Part shown: positions 30,957 to 39,492 of the stretch, in pieces | Position numbering within the stretch: the first letter of the stretch is position 1 | How the letters are laid out: each line of letters starts with the position of its first letter | DNA from: Verrucomicrobiota bacterium | Lineage (GTDB): Bacteria; Verrucomicrobiota; Verrucomicrobiia; Opitutales; Opitutaceae | DNA: 64,000 nucleotides | Direction: 5' to 3' | Assembly: GCA_023416735.1 (NCBI GenBank) | Contig: JAEZGX010000016.1 | Coordinates: 85,357-149,356, forward strand | Translations under genes and position numbers: made by a program | The notes under the pieces: generated by a model | What the model saw: the letters and a program-made list of their open reading frames with translations, nothing else | Told to the model about the DNA's origin: nothing | The model's database searches: none

Positions 30957-32720
30957 TCACTCCAGCTTCACCCGCGCGCGATAGAACGCCTCGCACATCG
31001 CGTAAACTTCTCGCGGCGACGTCATCCGCAGAGCCTTCTCCGCCAGCGCACGCGCATCCGCCATCGTCATCGAGCGCACGATGTATTTCACCGCCGGCAA
31101 CCACGGCGGCGCCATGCTCAGGCAATCCACGCCAAGTCCGAGCAACAGCGGTGCAAATACCGGATCGCCCGCCATCTCCCCGCACACGCTCACCGGCAGC
31201 TTCTGCCGATGTCCTTCTTCAACGATCCGCTGCAGCGTCCGCAACACCGCGCAATGCGTCGGCTCGTAAAGGTGCGCGATCCGATCGTTCACGCGATCGA
31301 TCGCGAGCAGATACTGGATCAGATCATTCGTCCCGATGCTGAAAAACGCGCAATCCGGCGCCAACAAATCCGCCGACATTGCCGCGCTCGGCACTTCGAT
31401 CATCGCGCCTACCGAAATGTTCTCGTCGAAGGGCACTCCCCGCTCCTTCAACTCCGTCATGCACTCGCCCAGCACCGCATTCGCCCGCGCCAGCTCTTCG
31501 TGACCGCTGATCATCGGATACATCAGCTTCACTTTTCCATACGCACTCGCCATCAGGATCGCGCGCAGCTGGTCCTTGAAGATCGACAAATTCTCCAGGC
31601 AAAACCGGATCGCCCGGAAGCCCATGAAGGGATTGTTCTCCTTCGGAAACAGATCCGATATCCCCGCCATCGGCTTGTCCCCGCCGATGTCGAGCGTGCG
31701 AATCACCACCGGATTCGGCGCCACGCCTTCCGCCACCGCCTTGTAAGCCAGAAACTGCTCCTGCTCCGTGGGAATCCGCGACGAGCTCAGGAAAATATAC
31801 TCCGTGCGAAACAGCCCCACGCCCGTCGCATTGTAGTCGCGCACGAGCTTCACCTCGTCCGACTTCTCGATGTTCGCCATCAACATCACCTCAACCCCGT
31901 CCAACGTCACCGCCGGCTGCGCATTCGCCTTCAACAGCCGCGATTCCAACGTCTTCTTCTGTTCCTGAATCTTCCCGTAACGGAATAGCGTGCTCTCCGA
32001 GGGATTGATGATCACCACGCCGTCGTAACCGTCGACGATCACCCAATCCGCGTGCTTCACGCGCGTCGTAAGATCCCGCAATCCCACCACCGCGGGAATC
32101 TTCATCGAGCGCGCCACAATCACCGCGTGACTCGTCTTGCTGCCCGTGTCCGTCACGATCCCCAACGCCGCACTTCGATCGATGCTCGCCGAATCCGACG
32201 GCGACATGTCGTTCGCGACCACGATCCGCTTGTCCGCCAGCCGCGTGAGCGAGTTCTCCGCCTGCCCCAACAAATTCTGCAACACCCGCTGCGCCACGTC
32301 CCGCAAATCCGCCGCCCGCTCCCGCAGGTATTCATCGTCGATCTCCGAGAATGCCTGGATGTATCGCTGCGAGACCTTGTTGAAGCAGGTCTCGATGTTT
32401 CTCCCCGTCGACTCAAACTCGCGCACCGTCTCTCCGATCAGCGCCTGGTCCTCGAGGACCAGCAGATGCGCATCGAAGATCAACGCCTCCTCCTTCCCCA
32501 AATTCTTCTCCACTTCCGCCTGGATCTTCGCGATCTGCTGCCGCGTCACCAGCAACGCCTGGTCCAGCCGCGCCACTTCCGCCGCCCGCCGCTCCGGCTC
32601 CACCTGATAACTCGGCACCTCGACGTTGCTCTGGATATAGACAAAGACCTGCCCATAGGCGATGCCCTGCGAGGCGGCGATGCCTTGGACGACGATTTCG
32701 TTCTTTGCGCTTTGATCCAT
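30957..32720 (-). CDS. ptsI: Phosphoenolpyruvate-protein phosphotransferase (PTS enzyme I)
   Basis: 587 residues. Enzyme I autophosphorylates from PEP and passes the phosphate to HPr. The N-terminal half includes the HPr-binding helical domain (LIFDAHLLVLEDQALIGETV) and the active-site loop DTGSKTSHAVIVARSMKIPA with H198; the usual GGRTSH is GSKTSH here. The C-terminal PEP-binding barrel is canonical: VGLFRTEYIFLSS, RTLDIGGDKP, NPFMGFRAIRFCL, GAMIEVPSAAMSADLLAPD, FFSIGTNDLIQYLLAIDR and PVSVCGEMAGDP with C513. Length matches classical enzyme I (~575). No HPr or EII genes are nearby, so in this organism it may serve a regulatory PTS. The gene downstream-strand neighbour upstream of it is ispE (87 bp apart, same strand). 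Confidence 0.93.
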   Translation of the reverse strand: MDQSAKNEIVVQGIAASQGIAYGQVFVYIQSNVEVPSYQVEPERRAAEVARLDQALLVTRQQIAKIQAEVEKNLGKEEALIFDAHLLVLEDQALIGETVREFESTGRNIETCFNKVSQRYIQAFSEIDDEYLRERAADLRDVAQRVLQNLLGQAENSLTRLADKRIVVANDMSPSDSASIDRSAALGIVTDTGSKTSHAVIVARSMKIPAVVGLRDLTTRVKHADWVIVDGYDGVVIINPSESTLFRYGKIQEQKKTLESRLLKANAQPAVTLDGVEVMLMANIEKSDEVKLVRDYNATGVGLFRTEYIFLSSSRIPTEQEQFLAYKAVAEGVAPNPVVIRTLDIGGDKPMAGISDLFPKENNPFMGFRAIRFCLENLSIFKDQLRAILMASAYGKVKLMYPMISGHEELARANAVLGECMTELKERGVPFDENISVGAMIEVPSAAMSADLLAPDCAFFSIGTNDLIQYLLAIDRVNDRIAHLYEPTHCAVLRTLQRIVEEGHRQKLPVSVCGEMAGDPVFAPLLLGLGVDCLSMAPPWLPAVKYIVRSMTMADARALAEKALRMTSPREVYAMCEAFYRARVKLE

Positions 32721-32807
32721 TAATTAATGCCAAAAAGCCACGGCTGGGGAGGGCCGGCGGCGCCGGACGTTAACGCGTCCCGCGGCCAGCGGGTCAATGC
32801 GGATTTA

Positions 32808-33707
32808 TCAGCCAAATTGCATCTGCTCCACAAATGCACTTGCGCCCCACGCTTCCCGAATTCGCGCCGTCATTTTCGCCACCTCGACCCCGTCGCGTAA
32901 CAGCGCAAAACACGCGCTCCCGCTCCCGCTCATCCGTGGCAACACCCCAAACTCGTCCCGCAACCGCTCCAACAACACCGGCAGCGCCGGATACTTCGCA
33001 AACGCCACCCCCTCCATGTTGTTGAAAAGCAAATCCTCCGCCGGCGCTTCCGCATCCCCCGACCACGCCGCCAACCGCGCCTCGGCCAACTCCACCGGCA
33101 AATAACTCCCCGGCGCCGCCGCCGCCATTCGCCCATACGCCCACGCCGTCGAAATTCCAAAGGGCGGTTTGAACACCAACACTTTCCGCCCGCGGATCCG
33201 CTCCACCGCCCCCGCCTTCAACCCGTCCACGTTCTCCCCGCGCCCCCGCATCACCACCGGCCCACCCCGCAAAAACAACGCACAATCCGACCCCACCTGC
33301 GCCGCCACTCCCTCCAGCTCCGCGCCGCTCAAGGTTCCACCCGCCAGCTCATTCAATCCCCGCAACGCCGCCGCCGCATCGCTGCTCCCGCCGCCCAATC
33401 CCGCCCCGACCGGTATCCGTTTCTTCAACACGAACTTCGCTCCGCCTTTCCACCCCGTCCGCGCCCGAAACGCCTCCGCCGCCTTCAACACCAAATTGCT
33501 CCCATCCACCGGCACCGCCGCGTCATCGCATTCCAACACGAAGTCCTGCTCCTTGCCCCCTCCCCCCTGCTCCACCGTTAACTCATCCCCCCACGTCAAC
33601 GGCGCCACCACCGACACGAGCTCGTGAAATCCATCCGCCCGCCGGCCCGTAATCGCGAGAAACAGGTTCAACTTCGCCGGCGCACTCAAGGTGATGATTT
33701 CGCTCAC
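32808..33707 (-). CDS. ispE: 4-diphosphocytidyl-2-C-methyl-D-erythritol kinase
   Basis: 299 residues when started at the GTG at 33707 (MSEIITLSAPAKLNLFLAIT), which gives the family's normal length; the upstream open frame passes through an intergenic repeat. IspE is a GHMP kinase that phosphorylates CDP-ME in the MEP isoprenoid pathway. Visible motifs are PAKLNLFL, the ATP loop PVGAGLGGGSSDAAAAL with GLNELAG after it, and the third GHMP motif MSGSGSACFALL. The N-terminal half also has RADGFHELVSVVAPL. ispD and ispF lie within 2.5 kb on the other strand, so three MEP pathway genes are close together. Confidence 0.93.
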   Translation of the reverse strand: MSEIITLSAPAKLNLFLAITGRRADGFHELVSVVAPLTWGDELTVEQGGGGKEQDFVLECDDAAVPVDGSNLVLKAAEAFRARTGWKGGAKFVLKKRIPVGAGLGGGSSDAAAALRGLNELAGGTLSGAELEGVAAQVGSDCALFLRGGPVVMRGRGENVDGLKAGAVERIRGRKVLVFKPPFGISTAWAYGRMAAAAPGSYLPVELAEARLAAWSGDAEAPAEDLLFNNMEGVAFAKYPALPVLLERLRDEFGVLPRMSGSGSACFALLRDGVEVAKMTARIREAWGASAFVEQMQFG

Positions 33708-33840
33708 AGCCTCGTCATTGCGAATAGCCGCACGCCGAAGCAATCCATCAATCACGCCCACAAGTCGGGACGGCCATCCGTGTCCATTGGTCGTTACAAT
33801 CGTCACCTGCGTAACCCGCCCCTCCGCCTCGCCTCCTACC

Positions 33841-33868
33841 GTGTTCATCCGTGTCCATCCGTGGTTCA
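33841..33868 (+). repeat. Word-like intergenic repeat (TCCGTGTCCATCCGTGGTTC type), copy 2
   Basis: GTGTTCATCCGTGTCCATCC then GTGGTTC occupies part of the 227-bp divergent gap between ispE and pyrF, with a related phrase ATCCGTGTCCATTGGTCG at 33777. It nearly matches the copy at 17456-17483. Confidence 0.6.
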
Positions 33869-33934
33869 ACTCCACCGCCCGCCCCCGACTTTATCCTTCA
33901 TAACTCTTCCCAACTTCCCCAACGTCTTGCCCAC

Positions 33935-34627
33935 ATGGCTTGCGACCTGATCCTCGTCCTCGACGCTCAATCCCCGCGCGAGGTCGCCCCCATCCTGAAA
34001 CGTCTCTCCGGCACCGCCCGCTGGGCCAAAGTCGGCCTTGAGATGTTCACCGCTTGCGGCCCCGACGCCGTCCGCGAAATTGCCGATCTCGGCTTCAACG
34101 TCTTCCTCGACCTCAAACTCCACGACATCCCCAACACCGTCGCCAAGGCCGTCGAGTCCGCGTCCAAGCTCCCGATCCGCATGCTCACCCTCCACACGGG
34201 CGGCGGACCCGAAATGATGAAATGGGCCGCCAAAGCCCAACGCGACCACGCTCCCGACCTCCTTCTTCTCGGCGTCACCGTCCTCACGTCCATGAGCGCC
34301 GCCGAACTCAACGCCGTGGGCGTCACCGCCTCCCCCGCCGACCAAGTCGTCCGCCTCGGCCAACTCGCCATCGACTCCGGCCTCCGCGGTCTCGTTTGCT
34401 CCCCACTCGAAATCGCCCCGCTTCGCGCCGCGCTGCCCGCCGATGTCGCCCTCGTCACGCCCGGCATTCGCCCGCGCGACGCCAAAGCCGACGATCAAAC
34501 CCGCGTCATGACTCCCGCCGAGGCCGCTCGCGCCGGCTCCTCCTTCATCGTCGTGGGCCGCCCCATCTTCAAAGCTCCCAACCCCGTCGCCGCCGCCGAA
34601 TCCATCCTCGCCGAACTCAAAACCTAA
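33935..34627 (+). CDS. pyrF: Orotidine 5'-phosphate decarboxylase
   Basis: 230 residues from MACDLILVLDAQSPREVAPI, the normal start of the subfamily-1 enzyme; an upstream ATG at 33851 falls inside a repeat. The enzyme converts OMP to UMP, the last step of pyrimidine synthesis. The catalytic DLKLHDIPNTVAKAV motif (Asp-Lys-Asp network), LTLHTGGGPEMM, GVTVLTSM, VCSPLEIAPLR, TPGIRPRDAKADDQTRVMTP and the C-terminal VGRPIF phosphate-binding loop are all present. Confidence 0.95.
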   Translation: MACDLILVLDAQSPREVAPILKRLSGTARWAKVGLEMFTACGPDAVREIADLGFNVFLDLKLHDIPNTVAKAVESASKLPIRMLTLHTGGGPEMMKWAAKAQRDHAPDLLLLGVTVLTSMSAAELNAVGVTASPADQVVRLGQLAIDSGLRGLVCSPLEIAPLRAALPADVALVTPGIRPRDAKADDQTRVMTPAEAARAGSSFIVVGRPIFKAPNPVAAAESILAELKT

Positions 34628-34657
34628 ACGCCTGTCCCTCCCCGCGCGCACGTGAAA

Positions 34658-34779
34658 ACAGAATCGTTCTCGTAATCGTTCTCTTTCTCGTTCTCCCGCG
34701 TTCCAGCCTTCCCCCGCGCGCCCGTCCAAGCGCTCCGTTCCAGCTCTCAACCCTCAACTCTCAGCTCTCAACTCGCTCC
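34658..34779 (+). repeat. Two word-like repeats upstream of ispD
   Basis: At 34658-34697 the phrase AATCGTTCTCGTAATCGTTC and CTTTCTCGTTCTC repeats 6-base TCGTTC units. At 34738-34779 imperfect units CTCTCAACCCTCAACTCTCA and GCTCTCAACTCGC follow; read in one frame they spell STLNSQLST-like peptides seen in many spurious proteins from this phylum. Together they fill nearly all the 157-bp gap before ispD. Confidence 0.6.
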
Positions 34780-34784
34780 AGCGC

Positions 34785-35456
34785 ATGTCCCGCACCGCCG
34801 CCATCCTCCTCGCCGCCGGAACCGGTGCCCGCATGCAGGGCGCCGTCGAAGACAAAGTCCTCGCCCCGCTCGCCGGCCGCCCCGTCTTCGCTCACTCGGT
34901 CGTCGCTTTCATGACCAGCGGTATCGCCGACTTCTACGTCGTTGTTTATCGCGACCAGCGCCAGATGACCGAGCTCGCCGCCTACGCGCCCACGCCCTCC
35001 GCTCTCGTCCGCGGCGGACGCGAACGCCAGGACTCCGTCATGGCCGCCCTCTCCTCGCTGCCACCCGACATCGAATACGTTTTCATCCACGACTGCGCCC
35101 GCCCGCTCATTCGCCCCGAGCAACTCGTCGCCCTCCACAAAATCGTCCGCCGCGAAAACGCCGTCGTCCTCGCCCATCGTGTCACCGACACCATCAAGGA
35201 ACACCGCGACGAAGGTAATCTCCGCACGCTCGACCGCTCCCGCCTCTGGGCCATGGAAACCCCGCAGGTCTTCGCCCGCGACTTGATCGTCCGCGCCTAC
35301 GCCCGCGTCGCCGAAAAACAACTACGTATCACCGACGACGCTGCCGCCGTGGAACTCCTCCGCCACCCCATCGCCCTCCTCGAAAATCCCTACCCCAACC
35401 CCAAGCTCACCACCCCCGCCGACCTGAGCTACCTCGAATTCCTCCTCAACAAGTAG
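34785..35456 (+). CDS. ispD: 2-C-methyl-D-erythritol 4-phosphate cytidylyltransferase
   Basis: 223 residues. IspD transfers CMP from CTP to MEP in the isoprenoid pathway. The N-terminal nucleotide loop is AAILLAAGTGARMQGAVEDK, followed by VRGGRERQDSVMAALS, FIHDCARPLIRPEQL and the VTDTIKEHR, METPQVFARDLIVRAY regions, ending with TPADLSYLEFLL; all are family landmarks. It lies 152 bp before ispF, the usual order. Confidence 0.94.
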   Translation: MSRTAAILLAAGTGARMQGAVEDKVLAPLAGRPVFAHSVVAFMTSGIADFYVVVYRDQRQMTELAAYAPTPSALVRGGRERQDSVMAALSSLPPDIEYVFIHDCARPLIRPEQLVALHKIVRRENAVVLAHRVTDTIKEHRDEGNLRTLDRSRLWAMETPQVFARDLIVRAYARVAEKQLRITDDAAAVELLRHPIALLENPYPNPKLTTPADLSYLEFLLNK

Positions 35457-35488
35457 GAGGCTGCTCGCAGGCGATCCCGCGCTCCTGC

Positions 35489-35552
35489 TGATGCTCGTCG
35501 TGCTCATGCTCGTGCTCGTAATCGTGATCGAGACAGCGATCACGAGCACGAT
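35489..35552 (+). repeat. Word-like repeat with hairpin between ispD and ispF
   Basis: Units ATGCTCGTCGTGCTC, ATGCTCGTGCTCG and TAATCGTGATCG succeed one another. CGTGATCG at 35523-35530 pairs perfectly with CGATCACG at 35537-35544, and the stem can be extended by GTGCTCG/CGAGCAC with a bulge. No T-tract follows, so it is not a standard terminator. A second phrase built on CCTTTGGCCTTTGCC follows at 35568-35599, directly before ispF. Confidence 0.55.
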
Positions 35553-35608
35553 CCGCCTTCCCACACTTTCCTTTGGCCTTTGCCCCTTTGGCCTTTGAGA
35601 GTTCCTCA

Positions 35609-36088
35609 ATGACCTTCCGCATCGGCCACGGCTACGACATCCACCGCCTCGTCCCCCATCGCCCGCTCATCCTCGGCGGCGTCCGCTTCGACACCGACTA
35701 CGGCCTCGACGGTCACTCCGACGCCGACTGCCTCACGCACGCAATCTGCGACGCCATCCTGGGCGCCGCCGCGCTGCCCGACATCGGTCACTTCTTTCCG
35801 AACACCGATCCAGCTTACAAAAACATCGACTCGCAAATCCTCCTGCAGCGCGTCTGCGCCGAGGTCCGCAAACTCGGCTACGATCTCGTCAACATCGACG
35901 CCTCCGTGATCGCCGAGAAACCGAAGATCTACCCGCGCCTCGCCGACATGAAATCCGCTCTGGCGAAATCCACCGGGCTCACCTCCAACGATATCGGCCT
36001 CAAAGCCACGACCAACGAAGGCGTCGGCGACCTCGGTCGTGCCCTCGCCATCGCCGCCCACGCCGTCGCCCTATTAAAGCGCAGCTAG
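35609..36088 (+). CDS. ispF: 2-C-methyl-D-erythritol 2,4-cyclodiphosphate synthase
   Basis: 159 residues from MTFRIGHGYDIHRLVPHRPL, the family's standard start. IspF cyclises CDP-ME-2-phosphate to MEcPP. Metal ligands are seen in GHGYDIHRL (Asp and His) and the conserved GHSDADCLTHAICDAILGAA, then DIGHFFPNTDPAYKNIDS, and the C-terminal KATTNEGVGDLGRALAIAAH. Length is typical for the trimeric enzyme. It is preceded by ispD on the same strand. Confidence 0.95.
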   Translation: MTFRIGHGYDIHRLVPHRPLILGGVRFDTDYGLDGHSDADCLTHAICDAILGAAALPDIGHFFPNTDPAYKNIDSQILLQRVCAEVRKLGYDLVNIDASVIAEKPKIYPRLADMKSALAKSTGLTSNDIGLKATTNEGVGDLGRALAIAAHAVALLKRS

Positions 36089-36177
36089 CACGACGCGCTC
36101 TCCAGCGCGCGGCTTCCCCCCCGCACATTCCCACTCCGCCCGATTGACTGGCCTCACCTCGCGCCAACAATCCGCGC

Positions 36178-37833
36178 GTGCGTTTTTCCACCTCCTCTTC
36201 GCGCCTCTTCGCGCCCTTCGCGGTTTCTTCTCTTTCGTTCGTCCTCGGCCTCCTCTCGCTTCTTCTTCTCTCCGGCTGCGCCCCGCGCGAAACCGCCGTT
36301 GAGCGCGGCAACCGCGAACACATCCTCCATCGCGGCATCGGCTCCGACATTGCCGACCTCGATCCGCATCTCGCCGTCAACATCGCCGAGATGGACATCA
36401 TCTCCGCCCTTTTCGAAGGTCTCGTCTCCGAAGATCCCGTCGACCTCCGCCCCGTGCCCGGCGTCGCCGAACGCTGGGACATTTCCCCCGACGCCCTCAC
36501 CTACACGTTTCACCTCCGCGAAAACGCCCGCTGGTCCGACAACTCTCCCGTCACCGCCCACGACTTCGTCGCCTCCTGGCAACGCATCCTCACGCCTTCG
36601 CTCGGCGCCGATAACGCGTCGCTGCTCTACGTCCTCCAAGGCGCCGAAGCCTTCCACAAAGCCGCCTCCAACGATTTCTCCTCCGTCGGCGCTTCCGCCA
36701 CCGATGCCCGCACCCTCCGCGTCACGCTCGAGCGTCCCACGCCGCACTTCCTCTCCCTTCTCACCCACACCGCCTGGTATCCGGTAAAACTCTCCGCGAT
36801 CTCCGCCCACGGTTCGCCTCACACGCGCGGCACCCCGTGGACCCGCCCCGGCCGCCTCATCGGCAACGGCCCGTTCCTCCTCGAAGAATGGCAGCCCAAC
36901 CAGTTCGTCGCCGTCTCCCGCTCTCCGTCCTACTGGGACTCCAACACCGTCCGCCTCCGCGGCATTCGTTTCTACCCAATCGACAGCCGCGACGCCGAAG
37001 AACGCATGTTCCGCTCCAACCAGCTCCACCTCACCTACGTTCTCCCCAACTCCAAAATCGACACCTACCGCGAAGCCAACCCGCAGTTCCTCCGCTCCGA
37101 TCCCTACCTCAACACCTACTTCCTCCGCCTCAACACCACCCACCGGTCCCTCACCGACCCTCGGATCCGCCGCGCGCTCTCCCTCGCCCTCGATCGCACC
37201 GCTCTCACCTCAAACATCCTCCGCGGCGGACAGCTCCCCGCCACCTCCCTCACCCCACCTAACATCCCCAATTACACGCCACCCGACACTCCGCTCTCCA
37301 ACCCCGACGAAGCCCGCCGCCTGCTCGCCGAAGCCGGCTACCCCGAGGGCAAAGGTTTTCCTCCGCTCGAATTCCTCTACAACACGTCCGAGAACCACCG
37401 CCTCCTCGCTGAAGCCATTCAGGAAATGTGGCGCCGTGAACTCGGCCTCGACGTCCGCCTCGCCAATCAGGAGCTGAAAGTCGTCCAGGCCGAACGCCGC
37501 GCCGGCCGCTACCAAATCGTTTTCTCCGACTGGGTCGGCGACTACCTCGATCCGCTCACCTTCCTCGACATCATGCGCAGCGATAGCGGCAACAATTACA
37601 CGGGCTGGTCCGACAAATCCTACGACGCCCTCCTCTTCGCCGCCGCCCGCAACCCCGACCTCACCGCCCGCGCCCAACAACTCCGCGACGCCGAAACCGC
37701 CCTCCTCGCCGCCGCCCCGATCATCCCGCTCTACTACAACACCCACACCTTCCTCATTCGCCCGTCCGTCAAAGGCTGGCATCCCACGCTCCTCGACCAC
37801 CATCCCTACAAACACGTCTGGCTCGCGCCCTAA
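36178..37833 (+). CDS. Peptide ABC transporter substrate-binding lipoprotein (OppA-like), copy 1
   Basis: 551 residues starting with GTG. The lipoprotein signal peptide is SLSFVLGLLSLLLLSGCAPR, with the lipid-accepting cysteine in LLSGC. The mature part is an SBP_bac_5 protein: DLDPHLAVNIAEMDIISALF, GLVSEDPVDLRPVPGVAERW, YTFHLRENARWSDNSPVTAH, ALSLALDRTAL and the C-terminal APIIPLYYNTHTFLI. The signal-peptide region before the hydrophobic core is coded by an intergenic-type phrase (36190-36231, TTCGCGCCTCTTCGCGCCC). No permease or ATPase genes are adjacent. The next gene is a paralogue. Confidence 0.88.
   Translation: MRFSTSSSRLFAPFAVSSLSFVLGLLSLLLLSGCAPRETAVERGNREHILHRGIGSDIADLDPHLAVNIAEMDIISALFEGLVSEDPVDLRPVPGVAERWDISPDALTYTFHLRENARWSDNSPVTAHDFVASWQRILTPSLGADNASLLYVLQGAEAFHKAASNDFSSVGASATDARTLRVTLERPTPHFLSLLTHTAWYPVKLSAISAHGSPHTRGTPWTRPGRLIGNGPFLLEEWQPNQFVAVSRSPSYWDSNTVRLRGIRFYPIDSRDAEERMFRSNQLHLTYVLPNSKIDTYREANPQFLRSDPYLNTYFLRLNTTHRSLTDPRIRRALSLALDRTALTSNILRGGQLPATSLTPPNIPNYTPPDTPLSNPDEARRLLAEAGYPEGKGFPPLEFLYNTSENHRLLAEAIQEMWRRELGLDVRLANQELKVVQAERRAGRYQIVFSDWVGDYLDPLTFLDIMRSDSGNNYTGWSDKSYDALLFAAARNPDLTARAQQLRDAETALLAAAPIIPLYYNTHTFLIRPSVKGWHPTLLDHHPYKHVWLAP
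36190..36231 (+). repeat. Word-like repeat used as signal-peptide coding sequence, gene 1
   Basis: CTCCTCTTCGCGCCTCTTCG then CGCCCTTCGCGGTTTCTTC encodes RLFAPFAVSS at the start of the OppA-like lipoprotein. The same kind of phrase occurs in non-coding gaps at 7176, 24373 and 45071. Confidence 0.55.
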
Positions 37834-37838
37834 TTTAC

Positions 37839-37920
37839 GGCCGCAAGAAAGCGCAAAATGCGCAAAAAAAACATCCAGACTCTCCACCCCTTTTTGCGCC
37901 TTCTGTGCCTCTTTGCGGCC
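37839..37920. repeat. Imperfect 30-bp inverted repeat spanning the start of the second OppA-like gene
   Basis: The left arm (37839-37868, GGCCGCAAGAAAGCGCAAAA onward) and the reverse complement of the right arm (37891-37920, ...CTGTGCCTCTTTGCGGCC) agree at about 24 of 30 positions by eye, with a 22-base spacer. The start ATG (37858) is inside the left arm, and the right arm encodes LRLLCLFAA of the signal peptide. The transcript could fold over its own translation start. Confidence 0.6.
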
Positions 37921-39492
37921 ATTGCTCTGACCTCCTGCTCCAAATCTCCCGCACCCGCCGCGTCCGAAAAAACCCTCCGCATCGCTCAACGCAACGAACC
38001 CGCTGACCTCGACCCCGCCACCGCCACGCTCCCCGACGAATTTTTCATCATCCGCGCCCTCTCCGAAGGCCTCGTCACCCCCGCCCCAATCGAAAATCGA
38101 AATTCCAAAATCGAAAATCCCCCTGTCCTCCCCGGCGCCGCCACCCACTGGGAAATCTCCGCCGACCAACTCACCTACACCTTCCACGTCCGCCGCGACG
38201 CGACGTGGTCCAACGGCGACCCTGTCACCGCCCAAGATTTCCTCGCCTCCTACCGCCGCGCCCTCACCCCCGCCACCGCCGCGCCCAAAGTGTCCCTCTT
38301 CTTCGCCGTCAAAAACGCCCGCGCTTTCGCTCACGGCACCCTCACCGATTTCTCCGCCGTCGGGTTCTCCGCCCCCGATCCCCACACGTTCGTCATCAAG
38401 CTCGAGCATCCCTCTCCGCGCTTTCTTCTCTACGTCGCCAGCGGTCCGTGGATTCCCGTTCACCTTCCCACGATCGAACGCCACGGCCGCGCCTGGACCC
38501 AACCCGCCCACCACGTTGGCAACGGCCCTTTCACCCTCACTGAATGGCGTCCACACCAACGCCTCGTCGTATCCAAAAACCCACGTCACCACGCCGCCGC
38601 CGACATCCACCTTGATCGCATCGAATTCCTCGCCTTCGACAGCGGCGATTCCGAAGAGCGCGCCTTTCGCGCGGGCCAGATCGACGTCACCATGTCGCTC
38701 CCCGTTAGCAAGGTCCACGTCTACGAACACAACCGCTCCCCCGAACTCCACCGCGCCCCTCTCGCCGAAACCCGCTATCTCTCCCTCAACACCACGCGCC
38801 CTCCGCTCAACGACCCTCGCGTCCGCCGCGCGCTCTCCCTCGCCCTCGATCGCCCAACTCTCGTCGCCCGCGTCCTCCGCGGCGGCGAACACGCCACCAG
38901 CACCCTCGTTCATCCCCGCCTCTACGCGGAACCCGCCGCGAACACGGCGCCCCCAAACTCACCCGCAGACTCCGCCGAAGCCAAATCCCTCCTCGCCGCC
39001 GCCGGCTTCTCCGACCCCACCACCTTCCCCCGCCTCGAACTCTCCACCTGGACCAACTCGCCCATCGTCGAAGCCATCCAGGCGATGTGGAAATCCGAAC
39101 TCGGCATCGAAACGTCCATCGTCCTCCGCGAAGCCAAGGTCCACCTCACCGCCCTCCAATCCGCCGATTACGACATCGCTTTCATGACGGCCATCCCCGA
39201 CGTCCCCGACGCCGCCAACCTCCTCGCCGACTTCACCTCTTCCTCTCCCGCTAACTACCCCCACTGGTCCTCCCCGCATTTCGACGACCTCCTCGCCCGC
39301 GCCGCCCGCACCCCCGACCTCGCCGCACAAACCGCCCTCCTCCGCGAAGCCGAGTCCCACCTACTCGCCGAATCCCCGCTCATCCCGCTCTACTTCAACG
39401 CCCGCAACTGGCTCATGTCCCCTCGCGTTCTGAACTGGCAAACCGACCTCCTCTGGACTCGCTTCTACCACCATGTCGACCTCGCTCCGTAA
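37858..39492 (+). CDS. Peptide ABC transporter substrate-binding lipoprotein (OppA-like), copy 2
   Basis: 544 residues. The lipoprotein signal peptide is FLRLLCLFAAIALTSCSKSP, with cysteine in ALTSC. It is a paralogue of the gene just upstream: DLDPATATLPDEFFIIRALS, GLVTPAP, YTFHVRRDATWSNGDPVTAQ, ALSLALDRPTL, ESPLIPLYFNARNWLM all correspond. It contains an extra PIENRNSKIENPP stretch (about residues 77-89) that the paralogue lacks and that is coded by an intergenic-type repeat. The last 20 bp overlap the start of the M28 peptidase gene. The pair plus peptidase suggests peptide capture and breakdown, but no permease is present. Confidence 0.87.
   Translation: MRKKNIQTLHPFLRLLCLFAAIALTSCSKSPAPAASEKTLRIAQRNEPADLDPATATLPDEFFIIRALSEGLVTPAPIENRNSKIENPPVLPGAATHWEISADQLTYTFHVRRDATWSNGDPVTAQDFLASYRRALTPATAAPKVSLFFAVKNARAFAHGTLTDFSAVGFSAPDPHTFVIKLEHPSPRFLLYVASGPWIPVHLPTIERHGRAWTQPAHHVGNGPFTLTEWRPHQRLVVSKNPRHHAAADIHLDRIEFLAFDSGDSEERAFRAGQIDVTMSLPVSKVHVYEHNRSPELHRAPLAETRYLSLNTTRPPLNDPRVRRALSLALDRPTLVARVLRGGEHATSTLVHPRLYAEPAANTAPPNSPADSAEAKSLLAAAGFSDPTTFPRLELSTWTNSPIVEAIQAMWKSELGIETSIVLREAKVHLTALQSADYDIAFMTAIPDVPDAANLLADFTSSSPANYPHWSSPHFDDLLARAARTPDLAAQTALLREAESHLLAESPLIPLYFNARNWLMSPRVLNWQTDLLWTRFYHHVDLAP
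38088..38122 (+). repeat. Word-like repeat inserted in-frame in the second OppA-like gene
   Basis: AATCGAAAATCGAAATTCCA followed by AAATCGAAAATCC encodes IENRNSKIENP. It resembles the intergenic phrases at 30888-30955. The paralogous gene has no counterpart at this point. Confidence 0.6.
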
